In this document: one piece after another, positions 9,315 to 18,180 of the stretch | Layout: each line of letters opens with the position of its first letter | Numbering within the stretch: the stretch's first letter is position 1 | NCBI RefSeq assembly: GCF_015865035.1 | Contig: NZ_JADZGI010000002.1 | Location: forward strand, 1 to 64,000 | DNA: 64,000 nucleotides | Origin: Novosphingobium aureum | GTDB taxonomy: Bacteria > Pseudomonadota > Alphaproteobacteria > Sphingomonadales > Sphingomonadaceae | Direction of reading: 5' to 3' | The notes under the pieces: model-generated | What the model was told of the DNA's origin: nothing | What the model saw: only the letters and a program-made list of their open reading frames with translations | The model's database searches: none | Made by a program: the position numbers and the translations under genes

Positions 9315-10046
9315 TCAGATGCCTAGCCATTCCAGCGCGGCTGGCAAGGGCGCTCCGGCATAATCCACTTGAAGAACCCGCCTTCGTCGCGGCGCTGCCT
9401 GTTCCTGCATGACGACAGGTCCCGAGGTGTGAACGATGGGCGTGCGATAGAGCCAGCCGTCACCCGGCCGGGCGAGGCAGGCGTGAACCTTGCCCTGTGC
9501 CACCACATCCTCGATCTCGCCGACAGGAACGCGGCCTGCGCGATGACTTCCACGCACGATCAGCAGCGGCGCATTCGACGCGTCGACCGCGTCGATGTGG
9601 AGGCGCAGAGTGAGCATCGCCTCGATCACCGGGAAAGGCGGCTCGACATGCTGCAGCCCCTGCTTGACCGACCACGGGCCAAACCCCGCCACATCCCGGC
9701 GCTCGCGCACGACGATCGTGCGATCCTGATGCCAGCCGAGCGACCAGTTCGCGTCCGCCTGTTTGTCGAACAGCACCGCACGAACCGGAACCATCGCCTG
9801 CCCGGCCATGCGCGCGACGAAGGCGCCCGGGCCATGCCCCGGACCGAGCAGTGCCGCGAGGCCCTCGAGGCCGTGTAGCCGGTGGCCTGCCCGACCGGCA
9901 TCGCACCCTTCGAGCATCGCGAGCAATTGCGGCATGATCGATTGCGCAACGCCGGGGACATGGCAGGCACCGTCGCGCTCGAGGTCGAGCACCTCGCCTT
10001 TAGTGAGTGCTGGCTCCTGCATGGCGTGAGAAACGGCCGGGACCAT
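9315..10046 (-). CDS. Phytanoyl-CoA dioxygenase (PhyH)-like protein
   Basis: A 243-residue protein of the PhyH-type Fe(II)/2-oxoglutarate oxygenase family. Visible elements are the facial-triad start WHQD near residue 115 and the distal histidine probably in VHTSGP near residue 215, followed by an arginine-rich segment RRRRVLQVDYA close to the C-terminus. The ATG overlaps the stop of the GFA gene (TGATG), which argues for coupling and fixes the start. The substrate is unknown. The family hydroxylates fatty acyl or other hydrophobic compounds. Confidence 0.8.
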   Translation of the reverse strand: MVPAVSHAMQEPALTKGEVLDLERDGACHVPGVAQSIMPQLLAMLEGCDAGRAGHRLHGLEGLAALLGPGHGPGAFVARMAGQAMVPVRAVLFDKQADANWSLGWHQDRTIVVRERRDVAGFGPWSVKQGLQHVEPPFPVIEAMLTLRLHIDAVDASNAPLLIVRGSHRAGRVPVGEIEDVVAQGKVHACLARPGDGWLYRTPIVHTSGPVVMQEQAAPRRRRVLQVDYAGAPLPAALEWLGI

Positions 10047-10447
10047 CAGCCGCCCGGAAAGCGCTCGAATTCGGGCAACTCGGAGATCGTCCTCATCCAG
10101 CCGATGCGCTCGGCTGTCTGGACGTGCGCGCCCGGAGGCACCTGCTCGGGATCGTCGAGCGTCGCCACCTGAATATCGACGAGGCCGGGCAGGAAATCCT
10201 CGTTGACGAACCATAGCCCCGAGCCGCAGGTCGCGCAGAAATGGCGCATCGAACGGCCCGAACCGTTGTAGACCCTGGCCTCGCCCGCCGTAACCGCGAA
10301 ATTGTCCGCCTCGTAGGCCGCCCATGCCACGGTTGGCGCGCCCGCCGACCTGCGACAGTCGCTGCAATGGCATAGTGCCGCGTGAACCGGCTCGCCCTCC
10401 ACCTTGTAGCGCACCGCACCGCAGTGGCATCCACCCTCGAGAATCAT
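10046..10447 (-). CDS. GFA-family (CENP-V/GFA domain) protein
   Basis: A 133-residue zinc protein with the family cysteine pattern: GGCHCGAVRY at the N-terminus, ALCHCSDCRR near residue 30 and HFCATCGSGL near residue 75. The family was named for glutathione-dependent formaldehyde activation, but most members have no proven activity. The start at 10447 has AGGAGG 6 nt upstream; a second ATG directly before it (10450) is equally possible. First gene of the small minus-strand group with PhyH and DUF1737. Confidence 0.88.
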   Translation of the reverse strand: MILEGGCHCGAVRYKVEGEPVHAALCHCSDCRRSAGAPTVAWAAYEADNFAVTAGEARVYNGSGRSMRHFCATCGSGLWFVNEDFLPGLVDIQVATLDDPEQVPPGAHVQTAERIGWMRTISELPEFERFPGG

Positions 10448-10505
10448 CATCGTCCTCCTTGCTGCCTGCGTCAGACTACGCCGCCACTCAGAACATACAA
10501 GGAAC

Positions 10506-10538
10506 AAAAAGAATGGGCGCCGGATCGCTCCGACGCCC
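10506..10538 (-). terminator. Intrinsic terminator after hslVU
   Basis: On the minus strand GGGCGTCGGA and TCCGGCGCCC form a ten-pair stem (one mismatch) with loop GCGA, followed by ATTCTTTTTG. It lies 29 nt beyond the hslU stop and fits a Rho-independent terminator. Confidence 0.75.
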
Positions 10539-10566
10539 CTTGCCTGTACCTTGCCCGAGGGCGCGA

Positions 10567-11868
10567 TCAGAGGATGTACTTGGACAGGTCCGCGTTACCC
10601 GCGAGCCCCTCGAGCTTCTCGCGCACGTAGCCCTCGTCGATGGTGACAGTCTCGCCGACCCGGTCCTCGGCCTCGAAGCTGAGTTCCTCGAACAGCTTTT
10701 CCATCACCGTCTGCAAACGGCGGGCACCGATGTTCTCGACGCTTTCGTTGACCTTGGCGGCGATCATCGCGACCTCGCGTACCGCGCCCTCGCTCACTTC
10801 GACGGTGACCTGTTCGGTGCCGAGCAGTGCCTTGTACTGAGTCACGAGGTTGGCGCGCGTCTCGGCGAGGATGCGCACGAAGTCCTCCTCGGTGAGCGCC
10901 TTGAGCTCGACCCGGATCGGCAGGCGGCCCTGAAGTTCGGGCAGCATGTCGGAAGGCTTGGAGACGTGGAACGCACCCGAGGCGATGAACAGTACGTGGT
11001 CGGTCTTCATCGGCCCGTACTTGGTCGCGACAGTGGTGCCCTCGATCAGCGGCAGCAGGTCGCGCTGCACGCCCTCGCGGCTGACCGAGCCGCCGCGCAC
11101 GTCCGAAACCGCGATCTTGTCGATCTCGTCGAGAAAGACGATGCCGTTGGTCTCGGCATTGGCGAGCGCGGTGCGCGCGACGTCGTCCTGGTCGAGGCGC
11201 TTTTCCGATTCCTCGTCGACCAGCTTGTCCCAGGCATCGGGCACCTTCATCTTGCGGCGCGTCAGCTTCTGGCCGCCGAAGGCCTTGCCCATAATGTCGG
11301 ACAGGTTGATCATGCCGACGTTGCCGCCCATGCCCGGAATCTCCATCGGCGCATTGGGCGTGTCCTCGACCTCGATCTCGACCTCGGTGTCGTTCATCGC
11401 GTTCTGGGTGATGCGCTCGTGGAAGGCGGCGCGGGTCGCCTCGGAGGCGCCTTCGCCGACCAAGGCATTGAGCAGGCGATCCATCGCTGCCTTGCTGGCC
11501 GCCTCGCGCACGCTCTCGCGGCGGCGGTCCTTCTCCAGCCGGATCGCCTCCTCGACGAGGTCGCGGGCGATCTGCTCGACGTCGCGGCCGACGTAGCCGA
11601 CCTCGGTAAACTTGGTCGCCTCGACCTTGACGAAGGGCGCATCGGCCAGCCTGGCGAGACGCCGGCTGATCTCGGTCTTGCCGCAGCCCGTCGGCCCGAT
11701 CATCAGGATATTCTTGGGCGTCACCTCGTCGCGCAGGTCCTCGCCAAGACGCTGACGGCGCCAGCGGTTGCGCAGCGCGACCGCGACGGCCTTCTTCGCT
11801 TCGGACTGGCCGATGATGTGCTCGTCAAGCGCCTTGACGATGGCTTTGGGGGTCAGGTTGTCCTTCAT
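10567..11868 (-). CDS. hslU: ATP-dependent protease ATPase subunit HslU (ClpY)
   Basis: A 433-residue AAA+ unfoldase that feeds substrates to the HslV peptidase in the cytosol. It starts MKDNLTPKAIVKALDEHIIG, carries Walker A GPTGCGKTE near residue 60, the HslU-specific I-domain in the middle, Walker B GIVFLDEIDK and the C-terminal LSKYIL tail that docks into HslV. Length and motifs are normal. The ATG at 11868 is used rather than the upstream TTG at 11880. It follows hslV by 14 nt. Confidence 0.97.
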   Translation of the reverse strand: MKDNLTPKAIVKALDEHIIGQSEAKKAVAVALRNRWRRQRLGEDLRDEVTPKNILMIGPTGCGKTEISRRLARLADAPFVKVEATKFTEVGYVGRDVEQIARDLVEEAIRLEKDRRRESVREAASKAAMDRLLNALVGEGASEATRAAFHERITQNAMNDTEVEIEVEDTPNAPMEIPGMGGNVGMINLSDIMGKAFGGQKLTRRKMKVPDAWDKLVDEESEKRLDQDDVARTALANAETNGIVFLDEIDKIAVSDVRGGSVSREGVQRDLLPLIEGTTVATKYGPMKTDHVLFIASGAFHVSKPSDMLPELQGRLPIRVELKALTEEDFVRILAETRANLVTQYKALLGTEQVTVEVSEGAVREVAMIAAKVNESVENIGARRLQTVMEKLFEELSFEAEDRVGETVTIDEGYVREKLEGLAGNADLSKYIL

Positions 11869-11882
11869 GGGTTCCTGCAAGA

Positions 11883-12455
11883 TCAGATGGTCTCGACCGT
11901 CACGCGGTCGTTGGTGAAGACGCAGATGTCGGCGGCGACGGCCATGGCCTTGCGCGCGATCTCTTCTGCATCTCCTTCGTAGGAGTCGATGGCACGTGCA
12001 GCGGCGAGCGCGTAGTTGCCGCCTGAGCCGATCGCGGTGATCTGGCTGTGCTCGCCGCCCTCGGGCTCGAGAACGTCGCCGTTGCCGGTAAGCACCAGCA
12101 GGCTGTCCTTGTCGGCAACGATCATCAAGGCTTCGAGATTGCGCAGGTACTTGTCGGTACGCCAGTCCTTGGCGAGCTCGACCGCGGCGCGCATGAGCTG
12201 GCCGCGGTGCTGTTCGAGCTTACGCTCGAGGCGCTCGAACAGGGTGAAGGCATCGGCGGTCGCGCCCGCGAAACCGGCGATGACAGAGCCGCCCTCACCG
12301 ATGCGCCGGACCTTGCGGGCATTGGGCTTCATCACCGTGTTGCCCATGGACACCTGACCATCGCCGGCAATGACGGTCTTGTCCCCCTTCTTGACGCCGA
12401 TGATCGTCGTCCCGTGCCACTGGATCAGGCCGTGGCTCGCCGCACTGTTATCCAT
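11883..12455 (-). CDS. hslV: ATP-dependent protease peptidase subunit HslV (ClpQ)
   Basis: A 190-residue proteasome-type peptidase. The catalytic N-terminal threonine is the first of the pair in HGTTIIGVKK, about 15 residues from the start, so a short propeptide should be removed. GDGQVSMG, the ARKVRR stretch and the SGGNYALAAARA region are as in the family. Forms a dodecamer capped by HslU; the two genes form an operon with hslV first. Confidence 0.97.
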   Translation of the reverse strand: MDNSAASHGLIQWHGTTIIGVKKGDKTVIAGDGQVSMGNTVMKPNARKVRRIGEGGSVIAGFAGATADAFTLFERLERKLEQHRGQLMRAAVELAKDWRTDKYLRNLEALMIVADKDSLLVLTGNGDVLEPEGGEHSQITAIGSGGNYALAAARAIDSYEGDAEEIARKAMAVAADICVFTNDRVTVETI

Positions 12456-12565
12456 GGGGGCGGATATATGCCGCAAGGGCCGAGGTTCAAGGCGCGGCGC
12501 CGACGCCGGACGACCATGATGGCACCCCCGACGGGAAATCCGGCCAATGTGCATGGCCACCAACG

Positions 12566-12594
12566 AAAAATGCGGAAGGTGAAACCTCCCGCAT
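12566..12594 (-). terminator. Intrinsic terminator after bamE
   Basis: Minus strand: ATGCGGGAGGT and ACCTTCCGCAT form an eleven-position stem (one mismatch) with loop TTC, followed by TTTTTCG. Located 30 nt past the bamE stop. Confidence 0.75.
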
Positions 12595-12623
12595 CCTCGA
12601 TTTTCGCGATGTCGTTCGTGCGA

Positions 12624-13112
12624 TCAGCTGCCGTTGGGTCCCGGACCGGTCGGGGCCTGGCCCATGCCACCTGCGCCCACGGCGCCGATGTTGCCGAACA
12701 GGTCCTCGAGCAGGCTGCGCTCGCGTCCCAGCGTCGGGGTTTTGTCTCCGTTCGGGCTGAGACGCGCGACCTGCTCCATGCCGCGACGATCGATCGAGGC
12801 GACGTTGCCGGCCTGATCGAACTGCACGCGCAGCACGGTCTGCTCGGAAGTGCGCGGCTTGCGGAACGGCGGGGTCTTCACCGTCTGCGAGATATAGTAC
12901 CAGTCCTTGGCACCGAACTGGCTGGCGAAAGTCGGGCGCCCGAGCGTACGTTCGACCGACTGACGGTTGTCGATCCCGGGCTGCACCGAATCGACGAGCG
13001 TCTGGTCGACGATATAACCGCGATGGTCGCGGATCGAGGAGCAGCCGGAAGCCAGCGCACCGAGCGCCAGGACCAGCCCCGCCGAGATCACCTTGAAACC
13101 ACCACTTCGCAT
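12624..13112 (-). CDS. bamE: Outer membrane protein assembly factor BamE-type lipoprotein
   Basis: A 162-residue lipoprotein. The signal peptide ends in a lipobox LASGC, so the mature protein is anchored by its first cysteine. The body has the SmpA/BamE features: the start RGYIVDQTLVDSVQPGID, then RQSVERTLGRPTF and the beta strand DWYYISQ. BamE helps the BAM machine insert outer-membrane beta-barrels. The C-terminal about 45 residues are glycine-rich and loosely conserved. The ATG at 13112 has TTGGAG 8 nt upstream. It is divergent from the chaperone gene at 13332. Confidence 0.9.
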   Translation of the reverse strand: MRSGGFKVISAGLVLALGALASGCSSIRDHRGYIVDQTLVDSVQPGIDNRQSVERTLGRPTFASQFGAKDWYYISQTVKTPPFRKPRTSEQTVLRVQFDQAGNVASIDRRGMEQVARLSPNGDKTPTLGRERSLLEDLFGNIGAVGAGGMGQAPTGPGPNGS

Positions 13113-13331
13113 CGCAACACTCCAAACATCGGGGACACCGGCCCCACTGGCCATTGCCAGCCGCGCCGAACCCCATATATCGGCGACTGGCCTTAAGCCC
13201 CCCGAAGCGCCCGTGCAATGGGCCTCGGCGCAATCGGCCCGATTAAGGCCCCGATTTGTGCCGCTCGGCCGGGCGGGGACCTGTTGGATGGCGGCAATTG
13301 AATTGCCGATGAACGAGAGAGGGTTTCGCAC

Positions 13332-13865
13332 GTGTCCCTGATTTCCCGCCTATTCGGGCGCGGCACCGACAGCCGCGAGGCGGTGCGCCCCTTGTGGCAC
13401 CGCACCGTCGAGATATCCCGCGAAAAGGCGTGGTATGCGCAGTGCGGCATCGCCGACGACGTGCCGGGCCGCTTCGACGCGATCACGCTCGTCCTCGCCC
13501 TCGTCATCCTGCGACTCGAGCGCAACGCCGACAAGTCGCACATCGGCGCGACCGCCCGTCTGACCGAGCTGTTCGTGGAAGACATGGACGGACAGCTGCG
13601 CGAATCCGGTGTCGGCGATCTCGTCGTCGGCAAGCGCATGGGCAAGCTGGTCAGCTCGCTCGGCGGGCGCATCGGCGCCTTGCGCGAGGCGCTGGACACC
13701 GATGACGACGCTGCGCTCGATGCCGCACTGGCGCGCAACGTCACCATGGCCGAGACTGCTGGCGGCGACGAGGCCGCAAACCTGCGCGCGAGCGTGCGCG
13801 CCCTGCACGCGCAGTTCGCAGCGCTCGGCGACGAAGACATTCTTTCCGCGAGGATCCCGCGATGA
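13332..13865 (+). CDS. Ubiquinol-cytochrome c chaperone family protein (CBP3-like)
   Basis: A 177-residue cytosolic protein of the Cbp3/UQCC1 family, which assists cytochrome b assembly in the bc1 complex. Recognisable blocks are KAWYAQCGIADDVPGRFD near residue 35 and LTELFVEDMDGQLRESGVGD near residue 80. The GTG start at 13332 has GAGAGAGGG upstream. Its stop overlaps the next ATG (ATGA), so it is coupled to the DUF177 gene. Confidence 0.9.
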   Translation: MSLISRLFGRGTDSREAVRPLWHRTVEISREKAWYAQCGIADDVPGRFDAITLVLALVILRLERNADKSHIGATARLTELFVEDMDGQLRESGVGDLVVGKRMGKLVSSLGGRIGALREALDTDDDAALDAALARNVTMAETAGGDEAANLRASVRALHAQFAALGDEDILSARIPR

Positions 13866-14395
13866 CCACCCCACCCGACAATTCAACTTCCGAATTCTCG
13901 CGCAGCATCGACGTGCGCCAGGTCGAGGGCTCGCACCCTCACCTCGAAGCGAGCGCGGCCGAGCGCGAGGCCCTGGCACGCCGCTTCGGCCTCGTGCGCA
14001 TCGACGCCCTGACCGCGGATCTCGAACTCTCGCGCAAAGAGCGCACCGTCTTCGCGCGCGGCACGATGCAGGCCAGCTGGGTGCAGACCTGCGCCATCTC
14101 TGCCGAGGAACTGGCTGTCAAGGCGGACGAGGAAATCGACCTGCGCTTCGTGCCCGAGGCGCAAAATCACACACCCGACGAGGAGATCGAGCTCGAAGCC
14201 GACGATCTCGACGAGATTGAATACACCGGCACGCATGTCGATCTCGGCGAGGCGGTGGCGCAGACGCTCGGCCTTGCCATCGACCCCTATCTCACCGGCC
14301 CCAACGCCGAAGCCGCGCGCCGCGAGGCGGGCCTGTCGAAGCCGGAAGATCTGGGCCCCTTCGCAGCGCTCAAGAAGCTCAAGCCGGACAGCTGA
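13862..14395 (+). CDS. DUF177 (YceD-like) protein
   Basis: A 177-residue acidic protein of the DUF177/YceD family, which is linked to 23S rRNA or large-subunit formation in other bacteria. The central segment WVQTCAISAEELAVKADEEI and the C-terminal NAEAARREAGLSKPEDLGPF are typical. In many bacteria rpmF follows; here a terminator does, so that neighbour is absent. The start overlaps the upstream stop by 4 nt. Confidence 0.88.
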   Translation: MTTPPDNSTSEFSRSIDVRQVEGSHPHLEASAAEREALARRFGLVRIDALTADLELSRKERTVFARGTMQASWVQTCAISAEELAVKADEEIDLRFVPEAQNHTPDEEIELEADDLDEIEYTGTHVDLGEAVAQTLGLAIDPYLTGPNAEAARREAGLSKPEDLGPFAALKKLKPDS

Positions 14396-14415
14396 CCCGG
14401 CAAGGACAACCGCCA

Positions 14416-14457
14416 CGAAAAAGGGCGCGACCGTGATATCCGGCCGCGCCCTTTTCG
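14416..14457. terminator. Bidirectional terminator between DUF177 and ssb
   Basis: AAAAAGGGCGCG and CGCGCCCTTTT form a long GC-rich stem flanked by A and T runs, with a loop around GTGATATCC. It lies between convergent genes and can serve both strands. Confidence 0.85.
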
Positions 14458-14497
14458 TTACCGCTGGTCCCGAAGGTCCCCGATCGGAACGTACCGA

Positions 14498-15070
14498 TCA
14501 GAACGGGATGTCGTCGTCGAGGTCATCGCCGAAACCGCCGCCCGAGGACGAACCGCCCGAAGAACCGCCGCTGCGGCCCCACTCGTTACCGCCCGAGGAC
14601 GAACCGCCACCGCCGCGGCCCCAATCGTCGCCACCCGTAGAACCACCGGCCGAGGAACCGCCGCCGCGACCCCAGTCGCCGCCGCCCGAGCCGCCGCCAC
14701 GCTGGCCGCCACCGCCCGGTGCACCGTCGAGCATGGTCAGCACGCCGCCCATGCCGCCGACCGAGATTTCGGTGGTGTAGCGGTCGTTACCGTTCTGGTC
14801 CTGCCACTTGCGGGTGCGCAGCTGGCCTTCGATGTAGACCTTCGAGCCCTTGCGCAGGAAGCGCTCGGCGACGCCGACGAGGCCGTCGGACTGCAGCACG
14901 ACCGAGTGCCACTCGGTGCGCTCCTTGCGCTCACCGGTCTGGCGGTCCTTCCAGCTTTCCGAAGTCGCGATACGCAGGTTGGCGATGCGCCCGCCATTGC
15001 TGAAGCTCTTCACCTCGGGATCGGCACCGAGGTTGCCGATGAGAATGACCTTGTTGACGCTGCCTGCCAT
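14498..15070 (-). CDS. ssb: Single-stranded DNA-binding protein
   Basis: A 190-residue SSB. The N-terminal OB fold (residues 1-115) begins MAGSVNKVILIGNLGADPEV and includes TEWHSVVLQSD. The middle (about residues 118-175) is almost only Gly, Ser, Arg and Trp-Gly repeats, the flexible linker. It ends in DDDIPF, the acidic tip that binds partner repair and replication proteins. Tetrameric, cytosolic. Normal in length for alphaproteobacteria. Confidence 0.97.
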   Translation of the reverse strand: MAGSVNKVILIGNLGADPEVKSFSNGGRIANLRIATSESWKDRQTGERKERTEWHSVVLQSDGLVGVAERFLRKGSKVYIEGQLRTRKWQDQNGNDRYTTEISVGGMGGVLTMLDGAPGGGGQRGGGSGGGDWGRGGGSSAGGSTGGDDWGRGGGGSSSGGNEWGRSGGSSGGSSSGGGFGDDLDDDIPF

Positions 15071-15185
15071 GGTGAATCGCTTTCCTTATCGAATTCCGGC
15101 CAAGGGGGTAGCGAATGCCGCCCGGGGGTGCGAGTCCGCCACCCCCGGTTTTCGACAACCCGGACCAGTGCAGGTGGCCGAACTT

Positions 15186-17027
15186 CTACAGCCCCGCCGC
15201 GACCGCAACCCAATAGGTCGCCCCGGCTGCGAGGTAAGCGAGACCGAAGAGGTAGGCCAGCATGAACGCGGGCCACTTCCAGCCGTTGGTCTCGCGCCGC
15301 GTCACCGCGATGGTCGACATGCACTGCGGTGCAAAGACGAACCAGGCGAGGAAGGCCAGCGCCATTGGCAGCGTCCAGCGCGACTGGAGCTGGTCGCCCA
15401 GTTCGGCGGCTTCCTCCTCCTCGTCGCTGGCATCGACGGCATAGGTCGTCGCCAGAGAGGAGACCGCGACTTCGCGCGCGGCCATCGCCGGGATCAGCGC
15501 TAGCGCCATGTCGCGGTTGAAGCCGATCGGCTCGACCACCACTGCAAGGCCATTGGCGACCTTGCCCGCGATCGAGGCATCGACCTGGCTCTCACCGGGA
15601 TTGGCGCGCGGGAAGCTGAGCATGAGCCACAGGACGACGGTGACGGTGAAGATGATCGTGCCCGCCCGGCGCAGGAAGATCCAGGCACGCTGCCACAGAC
15701 CGATGGCAAGGTCTGAAAGGCGCGGCAGCTGGTACTTGGGTAGCTCCATGATGAAACCCGAAGCCGCACCCTTGGTCACCGAGCGGCGCAGGATCAGGGC
15801 GACCAACATCGCACCGAGCACGCCCGCAACATAAAGTGCGAAGAGCACGAGCCCTTGCAGGCCCACGCCAAGGCCGACCGAGCGGTTGGGGATGAAGGCC
15901 GCGATGATCACCGCATAGACCGGCAGGCGCGCCGAACAGGTCATCATCGGCGCGATCAGGATAGTGGTCAGCCGGTCCTTGGGATCCGAGATCGAGCGGG
16001 TCGCCATGATCCCGGGAATGGCGCAGGCAAAGCTCGAGAGCAGCGGAATGAAGCTGCGGCCCGAAAGCCCGACATGCGCCATCAGCCGGTCCATCAGGAA
16101 GGCCGCGCGGGCCATGTAGCCCGAGGCCTCCATCGCCAGGATGAAGGCGAAGAGGATGACGATCTGCGGCAGGAACACGACGACCGAGCCGACACCAGCG
16201 ATGATGCCTTCGGTGATCAGGTCGCGCACCAGCCCTGCGGGCATGAGCGCGGTCACGCTGTCGTGGAGGAAGCCGACACCGGCCTCGAGGCCATCGGCGA
16301 AGGGCGTTGCCCAGGCGAAGACAGCCTGAAAAATGACGAAGAGAATCGCGAAGAGCACGAGTGGCCCGGCCCATGGGTTGAGCAGAACCTTGTCGAGGCT
16401 GGCGTGCAGGCGACGCTGGCGCGATTCCGACAGGATCGCGGCATTCGCCATGGCGTGCGCGGCGACGCGGCGTTCGGTCTGCCCGATGTCGGTGAGACCG
16501 GGACCTGCCTCGCGCTGTCCTGCCGAGGCAATCGCCTCGCCCAGTTCGGCGAGGCCGCGGCGGCGCACCGCGACGGTCGGGATGACAGGAACACCAAGCT
16601 CCTCGGCCAGCACTCCCGGATCGAGGACCAGACCGTCGCGTTCGGCAAGGTCGATCATATTGAGCGCCACCACCGTCGGCTTGCCGAGCGCCAGCAGTTC
16701 CTGTGCGAAGACGAGGTGTTGCTCGAGGTTCGAGGCATCGAGGACCACGACGAGCACGTCAGGCTCGGCCTCGCCCGCAAACTGGCCACGCACGACCTTG
16801 GAAGTGACTTCCTCGTCCGGGCTGGTGGCGTCGAGGCCATAGGCACCCGGAAGGTCGGTCATCTCGATCGGCTCGCCCGTCGGCAGCGTGAAGCGGCCCG
16901 ACTTGCGCTCGACGGTGACGCCGGGATAGTTCGCGATCTTCTGGCGAGCACCGGTGAGCGCATTGAACAGCGCGGACTTGCCGGCATTGGGGTTGCCGAC
17001 GAGGGCGATCTTGCGCTGCCTGCTCAT
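15186..17027 (-). CDS. feoB: Ferrous iron transporter FeoB
   Basis: A 613-residue inner-membrane protein for Fe(II) uptake. The N-terminal GTPase has G1 GNPNAGKSALFN, the switch region NYPGVTVE, G3 DLPGAYGL and G4 NMID. The membrane part with two Gate regions follows from about residue 220. It is shorter than the about 770-residue E. coli protein. Its ATG overlaps the feoA stop (ATGA), so the pair is co-translated. Confidence 0.96.
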   Translation of the reverse strand: MSRQRKIALVGNPNAGKSALFNALTGARQKIANYPGVTVERKSGRFTLPTGEPIEMTDLPGAYGLDATSPDEEVTSKVVRGQFAGEAEPDVLVVVLDASNLEQHLVFAQELLALGKPTVVALNMIDLAERDGLVLDPGVLAEELGVPVIPTVAVRRRGLAELGEAIASAGQREAGPGLTDIGQTERRVAAHAMANAAILSESRQRRLHASLDKVLLNPWAGPLVLFAILFVIFQAVFAWATPFADGLEAGVGFLHDSVTALMPAGLVRDLITEGIIAGVGSVVVFLPQIVILFAFILAMEASGYMARAAFLMDRLMAHVGLSGRSFIPLLSSFACAIPGIMATRSISDPKDRLTTILIAPMMTCSARLPVYAVIIAAFIPNRSVGLGVGLQGLVLFALYVAGVLGAMLVALILRRSVTKGAASGFIMELPKYQLPRLSDLAIGLWQRAWIFLRRAGTIIFTVTVVLWLMLSFPRANPGESQVDASIAGKVANGLAVVVEPIGFNRDMALALIPAMAAREVAVSSLATTYAVDASDEEEEAAELGDQLQSRWTLPMALAFLAWFVFAPQCMSTIAVTRRETNGWKWPAFMLAYLFGLAYLAAGATYWVAVAAGL

Positions 17028-17296
17028 GCCGATGCTCCATGGAGGAACTCATCGGCCTCGATCAGGTCTACCGAAATGGCGGCGGCATGGGCGCGGCGCA
17101 CCGCCACGGTCATGCGGCCGATGCTCAGCGCGATGGGATCGCGCCCGCCGAAGACGCCGCGATGGGCGATTGAAACCTGTGCGCCTTCCTCGAGACCGAG
17201 CGCACGCAGCCGGCGTGCTTCCTCGGACACGAGGCTGGCCCAGTCGACGTCGACGATGCGTGCCTTGCGGCCGATGGGTAGCTGATCAAGGGTCAT
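17024..17296 (-). CDS. feoA: Ferrous iron transport accessory protein FeoA
   Basis: A 90-residue cytosolic SH3-like protein. It starts MTLDQLPIGRKARIVDVD and contains RRLRALGLEEGAQVSI, the FeoA core that binds FeoB. First gene of feoAB. A TTGC...GCAA inverted repeat 30-50 nt upstream may be an iron-regulator site (separate entry). Confidence 0.93.
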   Translation of the reverse strand: MTLDQLPIGRKARIVDVDWASLVSEEARRLRALGLEEGAQVSIAHRGVFGGRDPIALSIGRMTVAVRRAHAAAISVDLIEADEFLHGASA

Positions 17297-17323
17297 AGAC
17301 TGCGCGCTGCCAGATTAGCCGAA

Positions 17324-17346
17324 TATTTGCAACTGCTTCGCAATAA
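17324..17346 (-). promoter_or_regulatory. Possible iron-regulator operator upstream of feoA
   Basis: An inverted repeat TTGC (17327-17330) ... GCAA (17340-17343), embedded in AT-rich sequence, lies 30-50 nt upstream of the feoA start. Ferrous iron operons are commonly Fur-controlled. The match to alphaproteobacterial Fur sites is only partial, so this is a weak call. Confidence 0.25.
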
Positions 17347-17480
17347 CCTGCATTAACGAAACATTTCCGCAATGTCCTTGGCCGCGATCAAATCGCCTTG
17401 GCAAAACCGGCAGGTCCGATCCGCGCAGATCGTCAATGCCGGTATCGACTGACGCCTGAAGACGGCCTCGGGTCGTCCCC

Positions 17481-18161
17481 TCAGCGTGACGGATAGCGCA
17501 GGCGACCGAGCAGGCGCGTGACGCTGAAACGCTGGTCGGGTTGACGCGTGAACCGCGCCTTGGCCTTTTCGAAGCGCATCACCCCTTCGATCCGGCGATC
17601 GAGGAAGGCCCGGGTTTCGGCCTTTTCCGGATCGGTGTCACGGGCGAAGACCTGCAGCGTAGCCGCATAAAGCGCAGCGAGAGTCGCTCGCTTGGTATAG
17701 TGGTTGTAATCGGCAGCCCTGTCGCCCGCCACTCGCCACATGAGATCAGCGCTGCGCCAGCCCAGCTTGCCCGCCGCGACCACGTTGCCCGGCATCGCCA
17801 TGATCGCGATCGCCCGTGTCAGCGCCTCCTCGCGCCCGGCTGCGGCATCGAGCCGGGCCATGACCAGCCGACGAATGCGCTCGCGGATCGAGACCCCCTC
17901 GAGCGATTCGGGCGGCACCGCGCGCAGCATGACCTCGTCGACATGGGCGATCCAGGCCGTGACCATCGCCATCTGGCCCTCGCGGAATGCGAAGGCGGCG
18001 AGTTCCGGATCGACACCGGCCAGTTCCGCAGCCTGTTGCACAGCCTCGCGCGTCCAGCCGTCGAAGGCCGCGGCATCGGCGATCAGGGGCGCGAGATTGC
18101 GGCGCAGCTCGTCGAGCGTGGCCGGCTGCGCAGAAGTGTCGGCGAGGTCGTTCATCGTCAT
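17481..18161 (-). CDS. COQ9 family ubiquinone biosynthesis protein
   Basis: A 226-residue protein of the COQ9 family, a TetR-like fold that binds lipids and helps the Coq7-type hydroxylation step of ubiquinone synthesis. The C-terminal domain includes DLMWRVAGDRAADYNHYTKR, the most conserved family stretch, then AALYAATLQVFARD. The start could be either of two close ATGs (18161 or 18155), both downstream of AAGGGAAA. It lies 19 nt after the ankyrin gene and may share its transcript. Confidence 0.88.
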   Translation of the reverse strand: MTMNDLADTSAQPATLDELRRNLAPLIADAAAFDGWTREAVQQAAELAGVDPELAAFAFREGQMAMVTAWIAHVDEVMLRAVPPESLEGVSIRERIRRLVMARLDAAAGREEALTRAIAIMAMPGNVVAAGKLGWRSADLMWRVAGDRAADYNHYTKRATLAALYAATLQVFARDTDPEKAETRAFLDRRIEGVMRFEKAKARFTRQPDQRFSVTRLLGRLRYPSR

Positions 18162-18180
18162 TTTCCCTTGCCTTGCCGAC

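Noticed and set aside
10324..11982. A 552-codon plus-strand frame opposite hslU.
   Set aside because: Antisense to an unmistakable HslU; the translation has no family features.
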